Source: Metabacillus sp. B2-18 (GTDB lineage: Bacteria > Bacillota > Bacilli > Bacillales > Bacillaceae). Taken from it: a DNA stretch of 64,000 nucleotides. Positions 48,737 to 58,169 of the stretch are shown here, piece after piece. The stretch is from assembly GCF_021117275.1 (NCBI RefSeq), contig NZ_CP088245.1, forward strand, positions 3,199,501 through 3,263,500, read 5' to 3'. The position numbers and the translations under genes were made by a program. How positions within the stretch are numbered: position 1 is the first letter of the stretch; the number at the start of each line of letters is the position of its first letter. Under the pieces are notes generated by a model. That model did not search any database. It was given only the letters and a program-made list of their open reading frames with translations, and was not told where the DNA came from.

Positions 48737-49346
48737 TTTTTCCGTTTATATTCTCTTTATTTTCATTCATGGCAACATACTGATCCAGGTCCAGTTGATA
48801 ATTAAAGATCTCTACTTCTAAGGGGCTTGGTTCTTCATTAATTCTTTTCTTAAACAAATGATTAAAAAACAAAACCATTCCTAAACCTAAACCAAGTGAA
48901 TAAGGAATTTGTAAAATTAATGGTTGTGCATTTTCTTTTCCAGTGACAATTTTATAAATCCGCTGATGAACAGCTTGCATGCTTACATCTTCATGAAAGT
49001 TCATAATTGCAAGACCTGCTCCAATAAAAAGCAGAAGCCATACTAGACAAAATAAAAGCGGAGAAAGCTTCTTTTTTTGGTACATAATTTCTACTATCGT
49101 TTGAGTAGCTCCAATTGCCTGTACGTCTATTTGGCGGTCATATTTATGTATTTCTCTTAAAACATGCATAACATCAATAACCACCATATTTTTATCGCTA
49201 AGCTGAATTTTGTGAATAACAATTTTATTTAATTTTTCGGTCAACTCCTTATCGCCGACAACTAGTGCAATTTTATCAATTGTGATGACATCGTTAGGAT
49301 GTACTTGAATGCGGTGACGAAGTCTAATGTATACCGTCTTTTCCAT
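48720..49346 (-). CDS. spoVAA: stage V sporulation protein SpoVAA
   Basis: A 208-residue protein, first in the spoVA operon. The N-terminal half is a soluble domain ([20 protein letters not shown]), followed by two helices (about 100-120 and 150-170) and a short tail. It is needed for dipicolinate uptake into the forespore. The ATG at 49346 is chosen over a TTG immediately before it; AGGAAG lies nine bases upstream. Confidence 0.92.
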   Translation of the reverse strand: MEKTVYIRLRHRIQVHPNDVITIDKIALVVGDKELTEKLNKIVIHKIQLSDKNMVVIDVMHVLREIHKYDRQIDVQAIGATQTIVEIMYQKKKLSPLLFCLVWLLLFIGAGLAIMNFHEDVSMQAVHQRIYKIVTGKENAQPLILQIPYSLGLGLGMVLFFNHLFKKRINEEPSPLEVEIFNYQLDLDQYVAMNENKENINGKNDDSK

Positions 49347-49404
49347 CAAGAGTCACTTCCTAATGATTGTTTTTAGTTCATTTACATTTAATGATTGTTA
49401 TATG

Positions 49405-49434
49405 TAGTATGCATTGCCTTATTTTAATCATGCA
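49405..49434 (-). promoter_or_regulatory. candidate sigma-G promoter of the spoVA operon
   Basis: Minus-strand TGCATG (49429-49434), 17-bp spacer, CATACTA (49405-49411), which fits the forespore sigma-G -10 CATNNTA exactly. It lies about 60 bp upstream of spoVAA, which is a known sigma-G operon. Confidence 0.65.
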
Positions 49435-49479
49435 GATCTGTCTATAAGTCCAACAATTACCATCTGTGAAAATTCAAAT

Positions 49480-49523
49480 AAAAAAGAGGAAAACATTGTT
49501 TAATCAATGTCTTCCTCTTTTTT
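49480..49523 (-). terminator. rho-independent terminator of spoIIA-sigF
   Basis: AAAAAAGAGGAAGACATTG pairs with CAATGTTTTCCTCTTTTTT with one G-T wobble. It begins within the last bases of sigF coding and ends in a T run, closing the spoIIA operon before spoVA. Confidence 0.9.
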
Positions 49524-50283
49524 AAACTTGATTCATTTTATCTTTCATTTGCTGCAATATTTTCTTTTCCAACCTTGATACTTGAACTTGGGAAATCCCT
49601 AGTCGATCAGCCACCTCGGATTGGGTTTGATCCTTATAATAACGTAAAAAGACGATAAGCCTTTCTCGTTCATCTAAGTCTCGTATTGCATCCTTTAAAA
49701 CCAATTTATCAAACCATTTTGTTTCTGTATTATCAGCAATCTGATCTAACAAAGTAATAGGATCTCCGTCATTTTCGTAAACTGTTTCATGTATGGAAGA
49801 AGGTGCTCTTACCGCTTCCTGAGCTAGCACAACGTCCTCAGGTGATATATCCAGGTGGTTTGCAATTTCTGCAACTGTCGGTACCTTCCCCAACGTTTTT
49901 GACAATTCATCTCTTGCTCGTCGTATTTTATTTCCTAATTCCTTCAATGAACGGCTTACTTTAACCGTTCCATCATCGCGGATAAATCGTTGAATTTCCC
50001 CAATAATCATTGGCACAGCATAGGTAGAAAACCTTACATCATATGATAAATCAAATTTATCAACAGATTTTAATAAACCAATACTTCCAATTTGGAACAA
50101 GTCATCAGGTTCATATCCACGATTCAAAAATCGTTGAACTACAGACCAAACTAGACGCATGTTTTTTTGAATAATTAAATCACGTGCCTCTTGGTCCCCT
50201 TCTTGACTACGACGAATTAATTCCTTCACTTCATGGTCTTTTAACTGTGTATTTGATTGATCGTTCTTGACCTCCACATCCAT
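49522..50283 (-). CDS. sigF: RNA polymerase sigma-F factor
   Basis: A 253-residue sigma-70-family factor of the first forespore stage. Region 2 has NMRLVWSVVQRFLNRGYEPD, DLFQIGSIGLLKSVDKFDL and YDVRFSTYAVPMIIGEIQRF; region 3 has GTVKVSRSLKELGNKIRRAR; region 4 has the helix-turn-helix QSEVADRLGISQVQVSRLEK. It is kept inactive by SpoIIAB encoded just upstream. ATG with AAGGGAG, 13 nt after spoIIAB. Confidence 0.97.
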   Translation of the reverse strand: MDVEVKNDQSNTQLKDHEVKELIRRSQEGDQEARDLIIQKNMRLVWSVVQRFLNRGYEPDDLFQIGSIGLLKSVDKFDLSYDVRFSTYAVPMIIGEIQRFIRDDGTVKVSRSLKELGNKIRRARDELSKTLGKVPTVAEIANHLDISPEDVVLAQEAVRAPSSIHETVYENDGDPITLLDQIADNTETKWFDKLVLKDAIRDLDERERLIVFLRYYKDQTQSEVADRLGISQVQVSRLEKKILQQMKDKMNQV

Positions 50284-50296
50284 AGCAAGTCTCCCT

Positions 50297-50737
50297 TTAA
50301 TTGCATAAAGCTTTACTTTTCGATAAGTGTTTTGTCAATCTAACAGTAGTTCCTCTTGTAGCTGATGATTCGACTGTAATTTCATCCATAAAGTTTTCCA
50401 TAATGGTAAAGCCCATTCCTGATCTTTCAAGTTCAGGCTTCGTTGTATAAAGAGGTTGTCTCGCCTCTTCAATATCAGCAATACCTATTCCTTCATCACG
50501 GATCGTTAATTGAACAATCCCATCTTCTAACGTAACAGAAATGTAAACAATCCCACTTGGATCATTATCATATCCATGAATGATGGCATTAGTAACAGCC
50601 TCTGAGACAACTGTCTTAATCTCGGTTAACTCATCCATTGTTGGATCCAGTTGAGCAATAAAAGACGCAACCGTTACCCTTGCAAATGATTCATTCTGAC
50701 TAAGCGCTGAAAATTGAAGGTTCATTTCATTTCTCAT
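50297..50737 (-). CDS. spoIIAB: anti-sigma-F factor SpoIIAB
   Basis: A 146-residue GHKL kinase and anti-sigma factor. The N-box is [14 protein letters not shown], the G1 box DEGIGIAD and the G2 part [14 protein letters not shown]. It binds sigma-F, and phosphorylates the serine of SpoIIAA. The ATG overlaps the spoIIAA stop (ATGA), consistent with 1:1 coupled translation of the switch partners. Confidence 0.97.
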   Translation of the reverse strand: MRNEMNLQFSALSQNESFARVTVASFIAQLDPTMDELTEIKTVVSEAVTNAIIHGYDNDPSGIVYISVTLEDGIVQLTIRDEGIGIADIEEARQPLYTTKPELERSGMGFTIMENFMDEITVESSATRGTTVRLTKHLSKSKALCN

Positions 50738-51087
50738 GATGCCACCCCCAACGTTTGTAACGCTTTATGCTCGTCTTCTTCTAATCGAATAATCTTAAAT
50801 AAACCAGACATATCAAATAATCGTTTGACTGCAGGTGAAATTGCACAAACAACCATCTCTCCACCTGAAGCCTTAATTTGTTTGTATCTACCAAGAATTA
50901 CGCCCAAACCTGAGCTATCCATAAATGATAAATTCTCTAAATTTAATACAATATGCTGGATCTGATTTGCTGCAAGAGTTTCCGTCACCTTCGTACGTAA
51001 TTCTTCTGCCGCATGATGATCAAGCTCACCTGAGAGTCGTATACAAAGTACTGCTTCTTTTACATCAAGTTCAATCGCTAGACTCAA
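50734..51087 (-). CDS. spoIIAA: anti-anti-sigma-F factor SpoIIAA
   Basis: A 117-residue STAS-domain protein, the same length as in B. subtilis. The phosphorylated serine is Ser58 in [19 protein letters not shown]. Unphosphorylated SpoIIAA frees sigma-F from SpoIIAB. The open frame begins 12 codons upstream, but the TTG at 51087 follows AAGGAGGGG and begins [20 protein letters not shown], matching the family N-terminus. Confidence 0.96.
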   Translation of the reverse strand: MSLAIELDVKEAVLCIRLSGELDHHAAEELRTKVTETLAANQIQHIVLNLENLSFMDSSGLGVILGRYKQIKASGGEMVVCAISPAVKRLFDMSGLFKIIRLEEDEHKALQTLGVAS

Positions 51088-51122
51088 GGTTTTACCCCTC
51101 CTTAATTTCTGGATAAGAGTCA

Positions 51123-51150
51123 ATTCTTGATTGAACTTTTAATTTCCTGC
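51123..51150 (-). promoter_or_regulatory. sigma-H promoter of the spoIIA operon
   Basis: Minus-strand GCAGGAAAT (-35, 51142-51150), 12-bp spacer, CAAGAAT (-10, 51123-51129), close to the sigma-H consensus RNAGGAWWW-N11/12-RNNGAAT with one mismatch. It sits 36 bp upstream of the spoIIAA start, in the same gap as in B. subtilis. Confidence 0.72.
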
Positions 51151-51152
51151 TT

Positions 51153-51179
51153 GATGACAAAACTAGTTATATTTCGTCA
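51153..51179 (-). promoter_or_regulatory. Spo0A boxes upstream of spoIIA
   Basis: TGACGAA (51173-51179) matches the 0A-box core TGNCGAA, and TTTTGTCATC (51153-51162, minus strand) is a weaker second copy. They lie just upstream of the sigma-H -35, the position used by phosphorylated Spo0A to activate spoIIA in B. subtilis. Confidence 0.6.
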
Positions 51180-51182
51180 ACA

Positions 51183-52346
51183 TTAGCTAGACTTTGTAAA
51201 ATTACCCATTACCCGCTTAAATAATGTCCACCAGCTGGCCTCATCAATATCTTTCTCCGCTACTAGTTCACTTTCAGCTATAACTTTACCGTCTTTCACT
51301 AGTTGAAGAGACCCAAGTTCATCACCTTTTTTTACAGGAGCTTTGATGTCTTTTTTCATCACTATTTCCTGTTTAACATCATCTACCTTTTCACCCTTTT
51401 TCGTAAGGACTGAAATAGGTTCTGATGTCATTACATTCACTTCTTTATCGCTACCCTTACTAACTTTTGTTTTTGTCAGTAAATGATCTTTCTCAAACAA
51501 GGGATGTGTTTGATACTGACTAAATGCATAATCTAACATCTTCGTAACTTGTGCATTTCGATCTTTCGGTGTATCTGCTCCAAATACCACCGCAATGACA
51601 CGCATATTATCTTTTTTAGCTGTTGCTGTTAAGCAATATTTCGCTTCATTCGTAAATCCAGTTTTTACCCCATCGACTCCCGGATAAAACTTAACAAGTC
51701 GATTGGTATTAACAAGCCAAAACTTTTTATCAGTTCCTTCACGTAAATAATCCTCATACTTACCTGTGAAATTTGTAATCTCTTCGTATTTTAATAGTTC
51801 CTTTGCCATTAAGGCCATATCATGAGCAGAACTATAATGATCTGCTTCTGGTAAACCTGTTGGATTTTTGAAGTGTGTATTTTTCAGTCCTAGCTCTTCA
51901 ACTTTTTTGTTCATCATATTAACAAATTCATCTACTGAACCTGCGATTTTCTCAGCCATCGCAACTGATGCATCATTACCAGATCCAATAGCAATTCCTT
52001 TTAACATTTGTTCAACAGTCATTTCCTCTCCTGGCTCAAGGAAAATTTGCGAACCCCCCATTGAAGCAGCATATTCACTTGTGCGAACTTTTTCATCCCA
52101 GGTGATTTGTTCCTTATCCAGTGACTCCATAATTAGAAGCATGGTCATAATCTTTGTCATACTTGCAGGGGGCAATTTTTCATCACTGTTTTTATCGTAA
52201 AGGATTGTTCCTGTATCTCGTTCGATTAAAACAGCTGATTTTGCTTTATCTGCTAATTCAGCAGTCGTAGATTCATTGGCAAGTGCCATCGGTGTTACAG
52301 AAAGAAGCATTGTTATAAGTGTCAAACACGAAATTATCCGTTTCAT
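51183..52346 (-). CDS. dacF: D-alanyl-D-alanine carboxypeptidase DacF
   Basis: A 387-residue low-molecular-weight penicillin-binding protein. A signal peptide (MKRIISCLTLITMLLSVTPM, cut near ALA-NE) precedes the peptidase domain with SMTKIM, GSGNDAS and GVKTGFT, a C-terminal beta domain, and an amphipathic anchoring tail (WWTLFKRVMGNF). DacF is forespore-specific and reduces cortex cross-linking. It is directly upstream of spoIIAA as in B. subtilis, so read-through from its promoter also raises spoIIA expression late. ATG with GGAGGG. Confidence 0.95.
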   Translation of the reverse strand: MKRIISCLTLITMLLSVTPMALANESTTAELADKAKSAVLIERDTGTILYDKNSDEKLPPASMTKIMTMLLIMESLDKEQITWDEKVRTSEYAASMGGSQIFLEPGEEMTVEQMLKGIAIGSGNDASVAMAEKIAGSVDEFVNMMNKKVEELGLKNTHFKNPTGLPEADHYSSAHDMALMAKELLKYEEITNFTGKYEDYLREGTDKKFWLVNTNRLVKFYPGVDGVKTGFTNEAKYCLTATAKKDNMRVIAVVFGADTPKDRNAQVTKMLDYAFSQYQTHPLFEKDHLLTKTKVSKGSDKEVNVMTSEPISVLTKKGEKVDDVKQEIVMKKDIKAPVKKGDELGSLQLVKDGKVIAESELVAEKDIDEASWWTLFKRVMGNFTKSS

Positions 52347-52376
52347 TTCATAAGCCCTCCATTCTTTATACTTTCC

Positions 52377-52404
52377 ATTTTTTCCAGCAGGAGGAAATTT
52401 ATAC
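52377..52404 (-). promoter_or_regulatory. candidate sigma-F promoter of dacF
   Basis: Minus-strand GTATA (52400-52404), 14-bp spacer, GGAAAAAAT (52377-52385), fitting the sigma-F pattern GYATA ... GGNNANAAT. It lies about 30 bp before dacF, which is a known sigma-F gene. Spacer is one shorter than typical. Confidence 0.6.
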
Positions 52405-52422
52405 TAGGATTGGGAGGTTTTT

Positions 52423-53397
52423 TTATTTAGGGTATAGAGTGATATGATACTTTCTGTTACATGTAGTACCAGATGTTTTGAAGGTTAATGATGATAGCAG
52501 TTTGTAGGAGGTCGTACTTGATGAGAGATTGGCGAAGTTTCTAAATTGCTTGTTTGTTATATAAGTACATATAAGAAGATAATAATCGTTTATTGTTTGA
52601 GTATGAGCAGTTTTAGAAGTTTTTTCACAGCTATTACATTTCCATTTCCCGCCTGCTCTTTTCATAGATAAAGTTTCGCACCCTTCACAAAATACCCCTG
52701 ATAAAATATCATTTACGTTGATATTAAATTCGTTAAGGATATTTAAAACTGGTGGTGTATGTAGGTTTAGGATGAAATCTGATAGCTGACTCAGCTGTTT
52801 CTTATTTTGCTTTTTTCTATGATTGTGTATCTCATTTAACCTTTCAATTTCAAATAATATATTTGAACTTTTAATAATAGACGGTGTGTTCCTTCTTTCT
52901 TCACCTATTACTTTTATAATCGTATTCGAATTAGTTATCACAACACATGTCTCAATTGCAAAATCATGTAGCTTTTTCGAATTCAACCAATTCTTTAGCT
53001 GATATTCTTGATGTTTTACCTGACTGATAGGATCCTGAAACCCTTCTACTTTCCCATTCACCTCTCTAATAAGCTGATTATGCTTTTGGTCAAAAGTAAG
53101 TGTACCTGAAATATTTTTAGATTCAATAATAAGCATGATACGGGGAGTTATAATTAGTACATCTATTTGGAAATAGTAAGTTTCACCTTTTAATCTAATA
53201 TCATGGAAAATATAGTAATCTTCCCCTAAAAAGCTTAAGTAATAATCTAGTGATTTTTCTCCTTTGTATCCAGCCATCCTTTTAGAATACTCATTTTCAA
53301 TTAAAACTCTTTTTGGATGGTCACTCGGGATTCTCCTTAATAATGCATTTAATGCTAGAATTCTTTCCGTTATTTGTTTTTCTTTAACCATTACCAC
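52423..53397 (-). CDS. NERD domain protein with zinc ribbon
   Basis: A 324-residue protein. The N-terminal region (LLRRIPSDHPKRVLIENEYS, then AGYKGEKSLDYYLSFLGEDY) and FQIDVLIITPRIMLIIESKN make the NERD (nuclease-related) domain at about 30-150; the Asp...Glu-x-Lys arrangement resembles endonuclease-like active sites. A basic helical linker follows, then a zinc ribbon of two CxxC pairs (FCEGCETL ... KWKCNSCEKT) near residue 245, and a C-terminal domain. Function is unknown; DNA processing is a guess. Start is uncertain: TTG 53403, GTG 53397 or ATG 53391, with AAGGGAG best spaced for the GTG. B. subtilis has no gene here. Confidence 0.78.
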   Translation of the reverse strand: MVMVKEKQITERILALNALLRRIPSDHPKRVLIENEYSKRMAGYKGEKSLDYYLSFLGEDYYIFHDIRLKGETYYFQIDVLIITPRIMLIIESKNISGTLTFDQKHNQLIREVNGKVEGFQDPISQVKHQEYQLKNWLNSKKLHDFAIETCVVITNSNTIIKVIGEERRNTPSIIKSSNILFEIERLNEIHNHRKKQNKKQLSQLSDFILNLHTPPVLNILNEFNINVNDILSGVFCEGCETLSMKRAGGKWKCNSCEKTSKTAHTQTINDYYLLICTYITNKQFRNFANLSSSTTSYKLLSSLTFKTSGTTCNRKYHITLYPK

Positions 53398-53617
53398 TTT
53401 CAAATCACTCCCTTATCTTTTATAAAGTAATTCAATGACTATAGTTATAATACCTCTAATATTGTTAAAATCGCTTTTTAGCAAGAATATGGTATACATT
53501 AATTTTTATAAATTGTACTATTAACTTTCAGTAATGATATTTTCAATGTAGGAAATGTTTTTTTAAATGAAGGTAGATGGTTTTTTATATTTGTGTGTTG
53601 TGGTTTTGTTTGTCTAG
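53398..53617. other. A/T-rich gap between NERD gene and repeat array
   Basis: About 220 bp with no gene. It should carry the NERD-gene promoter; no convincing pair of boxes was picked out. The first recognisable, degenerate repeat unit begins at 53618. Confidence 0.45.
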
Positions 53618-54527
53618 TCAGTCTATTTTTCATGGTTCGGTCATTTTCCTATTTGGTCAGGTCGTTCTACCGGATCATCATGTCGTTTTTCCCTTGATTC
53701 AGGTCATTTTCACATTCGGTCGCGTCGTTTCCTTTTGGTCTGGTCATTTTCACATTCTATCGCGTCGTTTCCTCTCGGTCACGTCATTTTCCTGATTGAT
53801 CACGTCGTTTTGCTGTTTTATCACGTCGTCTTTCGCTTGAGTCAGGTCATTTTCTCCTTCTATCGCGTCGTTTCCTCTTAGTCAGGTCATTTTCCTAATT
53901 GGTCACGTCGCTTTGCCGTTTTATCCCGTCGTCTTTCGCTTGAGTCAGGTCATTTTCTCCTTCTATCGCGTCGTTTCCTCTTGGTCAGGTCATTTTCCTA
54001 ATTAATCACGTCATTCTGCCGTTTTATCACGTCGTCTTTCACTTGAGTCAGGTCATTTTCACATTCTATCGCGTCGTTTCCTCTTAGTCAGGTCATTTTC
54101 CTAATTGGTCACGTCATTCTGCCGTTTTATCACGTCGTTTTTCCCTTGAATCAGGTCATTTTCTCCTTCTGTCGTGGCGTTTCCTCTTGGTCAGTTCATT
54201 TTCCTGATTGATCACGTCATTCTGCCTATTGATCCCGTCGTCTTTCCCTTGAGTGGGTCATTTTCATCTTCTATCGCGTCGTTTCCTCTTAGTCAGGTCA
54301 TTTTCCTGATTGGTCACGTCATTCTGCCGTTTTATCACGTCGTTTTTCCCTTGAATCAGGTCATTTTCACATTCTATCGCGTCGTTTCCTCTTAATCAGG
54401 TCATTTTCCTAATTGGTCACGTCATTCTGCCGTTTTATCACGGCGTCTTTCCCTTGAGTCAGGTCATTCTCTCCTTCTATCGCGTCGTTTCCTCTTGGTC
54501 AGGTCATTTTCTCCTCCTATCGCGTCT
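53618..54527. repeat. phased tandem array: ~44 degenerate 21-bp units in a 103-bp higher-order repeat
   Basis: On the plus strand nearly every unit begins TC(A/G)(C/G)GTC(A/G)TT and is 21 bp long. Five unit types recur in fixed order: TCAGGTCATTTTCCTAATT.., TCACGTCATTCTGCCGTTT.., TCACGTCGTCTTTCCCTTG.., TCAGGTCATTTTCTCCTTC.. (21 bp each) and TCGCGTCGTTTCCTCTT.. (19 bp), giving 103 bp. Five-unit blocks start at 53779, 53882, 53985, 54088, 54191, 54293, 54396 and 54499, so spacing is 103 except for one block of 102. The 5' end (53618-53778) is older looking, with a simpler two-unit 40-bp alternation. 103 is not a multiple of three and stops occur in every frame, so it is not protein coding. No spacer diversity, so not CRISPR. 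It lies between the NERD gene and the pdp terminator. Confidence 0.95.
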
Positions 54528-54591
54528 CCCACCAACTAAGTATTACCTTTCTTTATAATCACGCCTAACTTACTACCGACCCAAATACAAA

Positions 54592-54618
54592 AATACCACA
54601 GCAATAAGCTGTGGTATT
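54592..54618 (-). terminator. rho-independent terminator of drm-punA-pdp
   Basis: AATACCACAGC pairs with GCTGTGGTATT over 11 bp with a 5-nt loop and a minus-strand TTTTTG tail, just after pdp. The repeat array begins about 65 bp beyond it. Confidence 0.92.
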
Positions 54619-54630
54619 TATTATCAACAT

Positions 54631-55932
54631 CTATTCAACTGTAGCGTAAATCAATTCTGGTGCTTTTACCTCTTCGTTACTAACAGTGATGCTTTCATAA
54701 AGAGTCTTTCTTACATCTTCTACATTTTCTTCATTACTATGAATCGTAACTAGTGACTCTCCTTGTTTCACACTGTCCCCTATTTTTTTATTTAGTACTA
54801 GACCAACAGCAAGATCGATTTCTGATTCTTTTGTTGCTCTTCCTGCACCTAATAGCATTGCAGCTGTACCAACTGAGTCAGCAATAATTTCAGAAACATA
54901 ACCATCAGATTTTGCTTCTAGTTCAAATTGATATGCTGCTTGCGGCAACTTTTCAGGTTGATCTACAACTGATCCATCTCCACCTTGTGCCTCTAAAAAT
55001 GTTTTTAATGTTGTTAAAGCTTCACCGTTTTCCATGACTTCAACCAACATCTTTCGGGCTTCCTCAAGGGAGTTGGCTTTTTCAGCCAAATAAACCATAT
55101 AACTTCCTAATGTTAAGCAAAGTTCTTCTAGATCTTTCGGTCCTTTACCACTTAAAGTATCAATCGCCTCTTTGACTTCTAGTGCATTTCCAATTGCATA
55201 TCCTAGTGGTTGACTCATATCTGAAATAACTGCCATTGTTTTACGGCCAACAAGGTTCCCGATATCAACCATTGCATTGGCTAAGTCTTTAGATTCCTCT
55301 AAATCTTTCATAAAAGCACCGGCACCTGTTTTTACATCTAATACAATTGCATCTGCACCTGCTGCAATTTTTTTACTCATGATGGAGCTTGCGATAAGTG
55401 GAATGCTATTCACTGTTGCCGTCACATCTCGTAATGCATATAAGCTTTTGTCTGCAGGGGTTAGGTTGCCACTTTGTCCAATTACTGCTATTTTGTTTTG
55501 ATTTACCAATTCAATAAATTGTTTGTTCTCAATTTCCACATGAAAGCCAGGAACAGATTCAAGCTTGTCAATTGTTCCACCAGTATGACCTAGTCCTCTT
55601 CCGGACATTTTTGCCACTGGAACGCCAACCGCTGCCACTAATGGACCCAATACAAGTGTTGTTGTATCACCAACACCACCGGTACTGTGTTTATCAACTT
55701 TTATTCCTTGAATTTCACTTAAATCAATGGTGTCACCCGATTGGACCATTGCCATTGTAAGTTCAGCACGTTCATTATCTGTCATTCCTTGAAAATAAAT
55801 AGCCATTGTAAAAGCACTCATTTGATAATCAGGGATGTCACCTGTTGTATAGCCTTTGATAATGTGTTGAATTTCTTCTTTTGTTAATTCTTTTCCATCA
55901 CGTTTTTTTTCAATCAAGTCAACCATTCTCAT
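54631..55932 (-). CDS. pdp: pyrimidine-nucleoside phosphorylase
   Basis: A 433-residue dimeric enzyme splitting uridine, thymidine and deoxyuridine with phosphate. [20 protein letters not shown] and the phosphate-binding [20 protein letters not shown] (residues about 80-100) are diagnostic, with [18 protein letters not shown] next. It is last in the nucleoside salvage operon drm-punA-pdp, 21 nt after punA. ATG with AGGTGAGAG. In B. subtilis pdp is at another locus, so operon make-up differs. Confidence 0.95.
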   Translation of the reverse strand: MRMVDLIEKKRDGKELTKEEIQHIIKGYTTGDIPDYQMSAFTMAIYFQGMTDNERAELTMAMVQSGDTIDLSEIQGIKVDKHSTGGVGDTTTLVLGPLVAAVGVPVAKMSGRGLGHTGGTIDKLESVPGFHVEIENKQFIELVNQNKIAVIGQSGNLTPADKSLYALRDVTATVNSIPLIASSIMSKKIAAGADAIVLDVKTGAGAFMKDLEESKDLANAMVDIGNLVGRKTMAVISDMSQPLGYAIGNALEVKEAIDTLSGKGPKDLEELCLTLGSYMVYLAEKANSLEEARKMLVEVMENGEALTTLKTFLEAQGGDGSVVDQPEKLPQAAYQFELEAKSDGYVSEIIADSVGTAAMLLGAGRATKESEIDLAVGLVLNKKIGDSVKQGESLVTIHSNEENVEDVRKTLYESITVSNEEVKAPELIYATVE

Positions 55933-55953
55933 AAGTCTCTCACCTTTTTTTCA

Positions 55954-56775
55954 TTAGAAATTTATTTTTTCTACAATGCTTTTTACAAGGTTTAAAAAGT
56001 TTGCTCTTACTTTTTCAGTTGTTTCTATTACTTCATCATGTGATAATGGCTGATCTAAAATACCAGCTGCCATATTTGAAATACAAGAGATCCCTAATAC
56101 TTTTAATCCAGTATGTCTGGCAACGATTACTTCTGGAACTGTAGACATTCCGACTGCGTCTCCACCAAGTATACGAAGGGCACGAACTTCTGCAGGAGTT
56201 TCATACGATGGACCAGTGTTTCCAACGTATACTCCTTCTTGAAGCTTAATATGTAATTCACTAGCAATTCCCCTTGCTAACTCTCTAAGTTGTTTATCAT
56301 AGCTTTCAGACATGTCAGGGAAACGAGGTCCCATATCAGAATCATTTGGGCCAATTAACGGGTTTGTCCCCATATTATTAATATGATCGCTAATCAACAT
56401 AAGATCTCCGGCTTGGAAGTTTTCATTCACTCCGCCAGCTGCATTTGTCACAATTAATGTCTGAACTCCTAATTCCTTCATGACTCTTACAGGAGCTGTT
56501 ACTTTATCCAGACTGTATCCTTCATAGAAATGAAAACGTCCTTGCATAGCAACAACTTTTTTCCCTTTTAAACTTCCAAAAACAAGTTGACCAGCATGTC
56601 CTTCAACCGTTGAAACAGGAAAATTAGGGATTTCATTGTATGGTATTTTTACAGGATTCTCTATTTCGTCCGCTAATACACCTAAACCTGATCCCAAGAT
56701 TAGTCCTATTGTCGGTTGCTCACTATATTTTGATGTTAAGTAATTTGCTGCTTCTTTAATTAATTTACTATTCAT
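55954..56775 (-). CDS. punA: purine nucleoside phosphorylase
   Basis: A 273-residue trimeric-type purine nucleoside phosphorylase. LILGSGLGVLADEIENPVKI carries the phosphate Ser, MQGRFHFYEGYS the substrate loop, VTNAAGGVNENFQAGDLMLI and GGDAVGMSTVPEVIVARHTG the base-binding Glu/Asn region. It releases ribose 1-phosphate, which Drm converts to ribose 5-phosphate. ATG with AGGAGGG, 11 nt after drm. Confidence 0.95.
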   Translation of the reverse strand: MNSKLIKEAANYLTSKYSEQPTIGLILGSGLGVLADEIENPVKIPYNEIPNFPVSTVEGHAGQLVFGSLKGKKVVAMQGRFHFYEGYSLDKVTAPVRVMKELGVQTLIVTNAAGGVNENFQAGDLMLISDHINNMGTNPLIGPNDSDMGPRFPDMSESYDKQLRELARGIASELHIKLQEGVYVGNTGPSYETPAEVRALRILGGDAVGMSTVPEVIVARHTGLKVLGISCISNMAAGILDQPLSHDEVIETTEKVRANFLNLVKSIVEKINF

Positions 56776-56786
56776 TTTATACCCTC

Positions 56787-57971
56787 CTATTCCAACTCTG
56801 AAAGAAAGCTTTTTCCATGAGCTGGCATTTTCACATTAAAATTATCGGCAATTGTTGCTCCTACATCTGCAAATGTTTCTCTTACTGGAAGCTCTTTTCC
56901 TTCTTTCATTTTTGGGCTATATATTAATAAAGGAACATATTCCCTTGTATGATCGGTTCCGTGGTGAATAGGATCATTCCCATGGTCTGCAGTTATAATC
57001 AATAGATCATTTTCTGTTAATTTTTCTAGTACTTCTGTAAGTCTATTATCGTATTCTTCAAGTGCTTGACCATAACCAGCAGGATCGCGTCTATGACCGA
57101 AAAGGGCATCAAAATCAACAAGGTTTAAAAAGCTTAATCCTGTAAAATTCATATTAATTGTATCTTTTAATTTATCCATACCATCCATATTTGACTTTGT
57201 TCGAAGAGATTGTGTTATTCCTTCTCCATCATAAATATCAGCGATTTTACCTATAGAAATCACATCATATCCACTATCCTTAAGCTCATTCATAACGGTA
57301 CGCTCAAAAGGTTTCAGTGCATAATCATGACGGTTAGCCGTTCGTGCAAATTCACCTGGCTTTCCAAGGAATGGACGCGCGATAATTCTACCAACCATAT
57401 ATTTGTCATTCATCGTCATTTGACGTGCCAGCTCACATATATTGTACAATTCCTCTAGCGGAACAACTTCTTCATGTGCAGCAATCTGTAATACAGAATC
57501 AGCAGATGTGTAGACAATTAATGAACCCGTTTTCATATGTTCTTCTCCAAGTTCATCTAGAATTTCAGTTCCAGAGGCAGGTTTGTTTCCGATTATCTTA
57601 CGCCCTGTTTTCTCTTCTAGTTCTTGAATCAAATCATCTGGAAATCCATCCGGAAACACTTGGAATGGTTGGTCTATTTTGAGGCCCATAATTTCCCAAT
57701 GTCCAGTCATCGTATCTTTACCATTTGAGGCTTCCTGCATTTTTGTATAGTAAGCTAGTGGTTGATGTTGCACTGGAATCCCCTTTATTTCTCGAATATT
57801 GCTTAATCCCAGTTTTGCCGTATTAGGCATATTTAGGCCACCCATATGCTCAGCTATATGTCCGAGTGTATCAGCACCAACGTCATTAAATTCTTTTGCA
57901 TCAGGTGCTTCTCCAATCCCTACCGAATCTAAGACAATTAAAAATACTCGTTTATATGTATAATTTGACAT
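56787..57971 (-). CDS. drm: phosphopentomutase
   Basis: A 394-residue metalloenzyme of the alkaline-phosphatase fold that interconverts ribose 1- and 5-phosphate (also deoxyribose). [20 protein letters not shown] has the first metal site and [20 protein letters not shown] the others; [14 protein letters not shown] holds the phospho-threonine. First in the salvage operon; xerD ends about 200 nt upstream with a terminator. ATG with AAAGGAGGA. Confidence 0.96.
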   Translation of the reverse strand: MSNYTYKRVFLIVLDSVGIGEAPDAKEFNDVGADTLGHIAEHMGGLNMPNTAKLGLSNIREIKGIPVQHQPLAYYTKMQEASNGKDTMTGHWEIMGLKIDQPFQVFPDGFPDDLIQELEEKTGRKIIGNKPASGTEILDELGEEHMKTGSLIVYTSADSVLQIAAHEEVVPLEELYNICELARQMTMNDKYMVGRIIARPFLGKPGEFARTANRHDYALKPFERTVMNELKDSGYDVISIGKIADIYDGEGITQSLRTKSNMDGMDKLKDTINMNFTGLSFLNLVDFDALFGHRRDPAGYGQALEEYDNRLTEVLEKLTENDLLIITADHGNDPIHHGTDHTREYVPLLIYSPKMKEGKELPVRETFADVGATIADNFNVKMPAHGKSFLSELE

Positions 57972-58142
57972 TGATATCCTCCTTTACATTACCTTATTTT
58001 ACTTTTCCATTTATCATGACATTCCATTCTCAGGAACAACTTGTCAGAAGTCTGACAACCAATCCTTCTCTTCCATTATAATCTTTAACAAACTGGATTG
58101 ACAACTACTCTACTAATCTAACCTGAGAAAAAACAAAAATAA

Positions 58143-58168
58143 AAGCACCTCCTTTATGGATGGTGCTT
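58143..58168 (-). terminator. rho-independent terminator of xerD
   Basis: AAGCACC pairs with GGTGCTT, with a 12-nt interior that also partly pairs, then TTTATTTTTG on the minus strand, directly after the xerD stop. Confidence 0.75.
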
Positions 58169-58169
58169 C

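Noticed and set aside
53577..54395. Short plus-strand open frames of about 72 codons inside the repeat array
   Set aside because: They follow the 21-bp periodicity only, are interrupted whenever the 19-bp unit shifts the frame, have no ribosome-binding site and give a repetitive hydrophobic sequence.
53618..54527. CRISPR array
   Set aside because: There are no unique spacers; all segments are members of five related unit types, repeat length is about 21 bp without gaps, and no cas gene is near.
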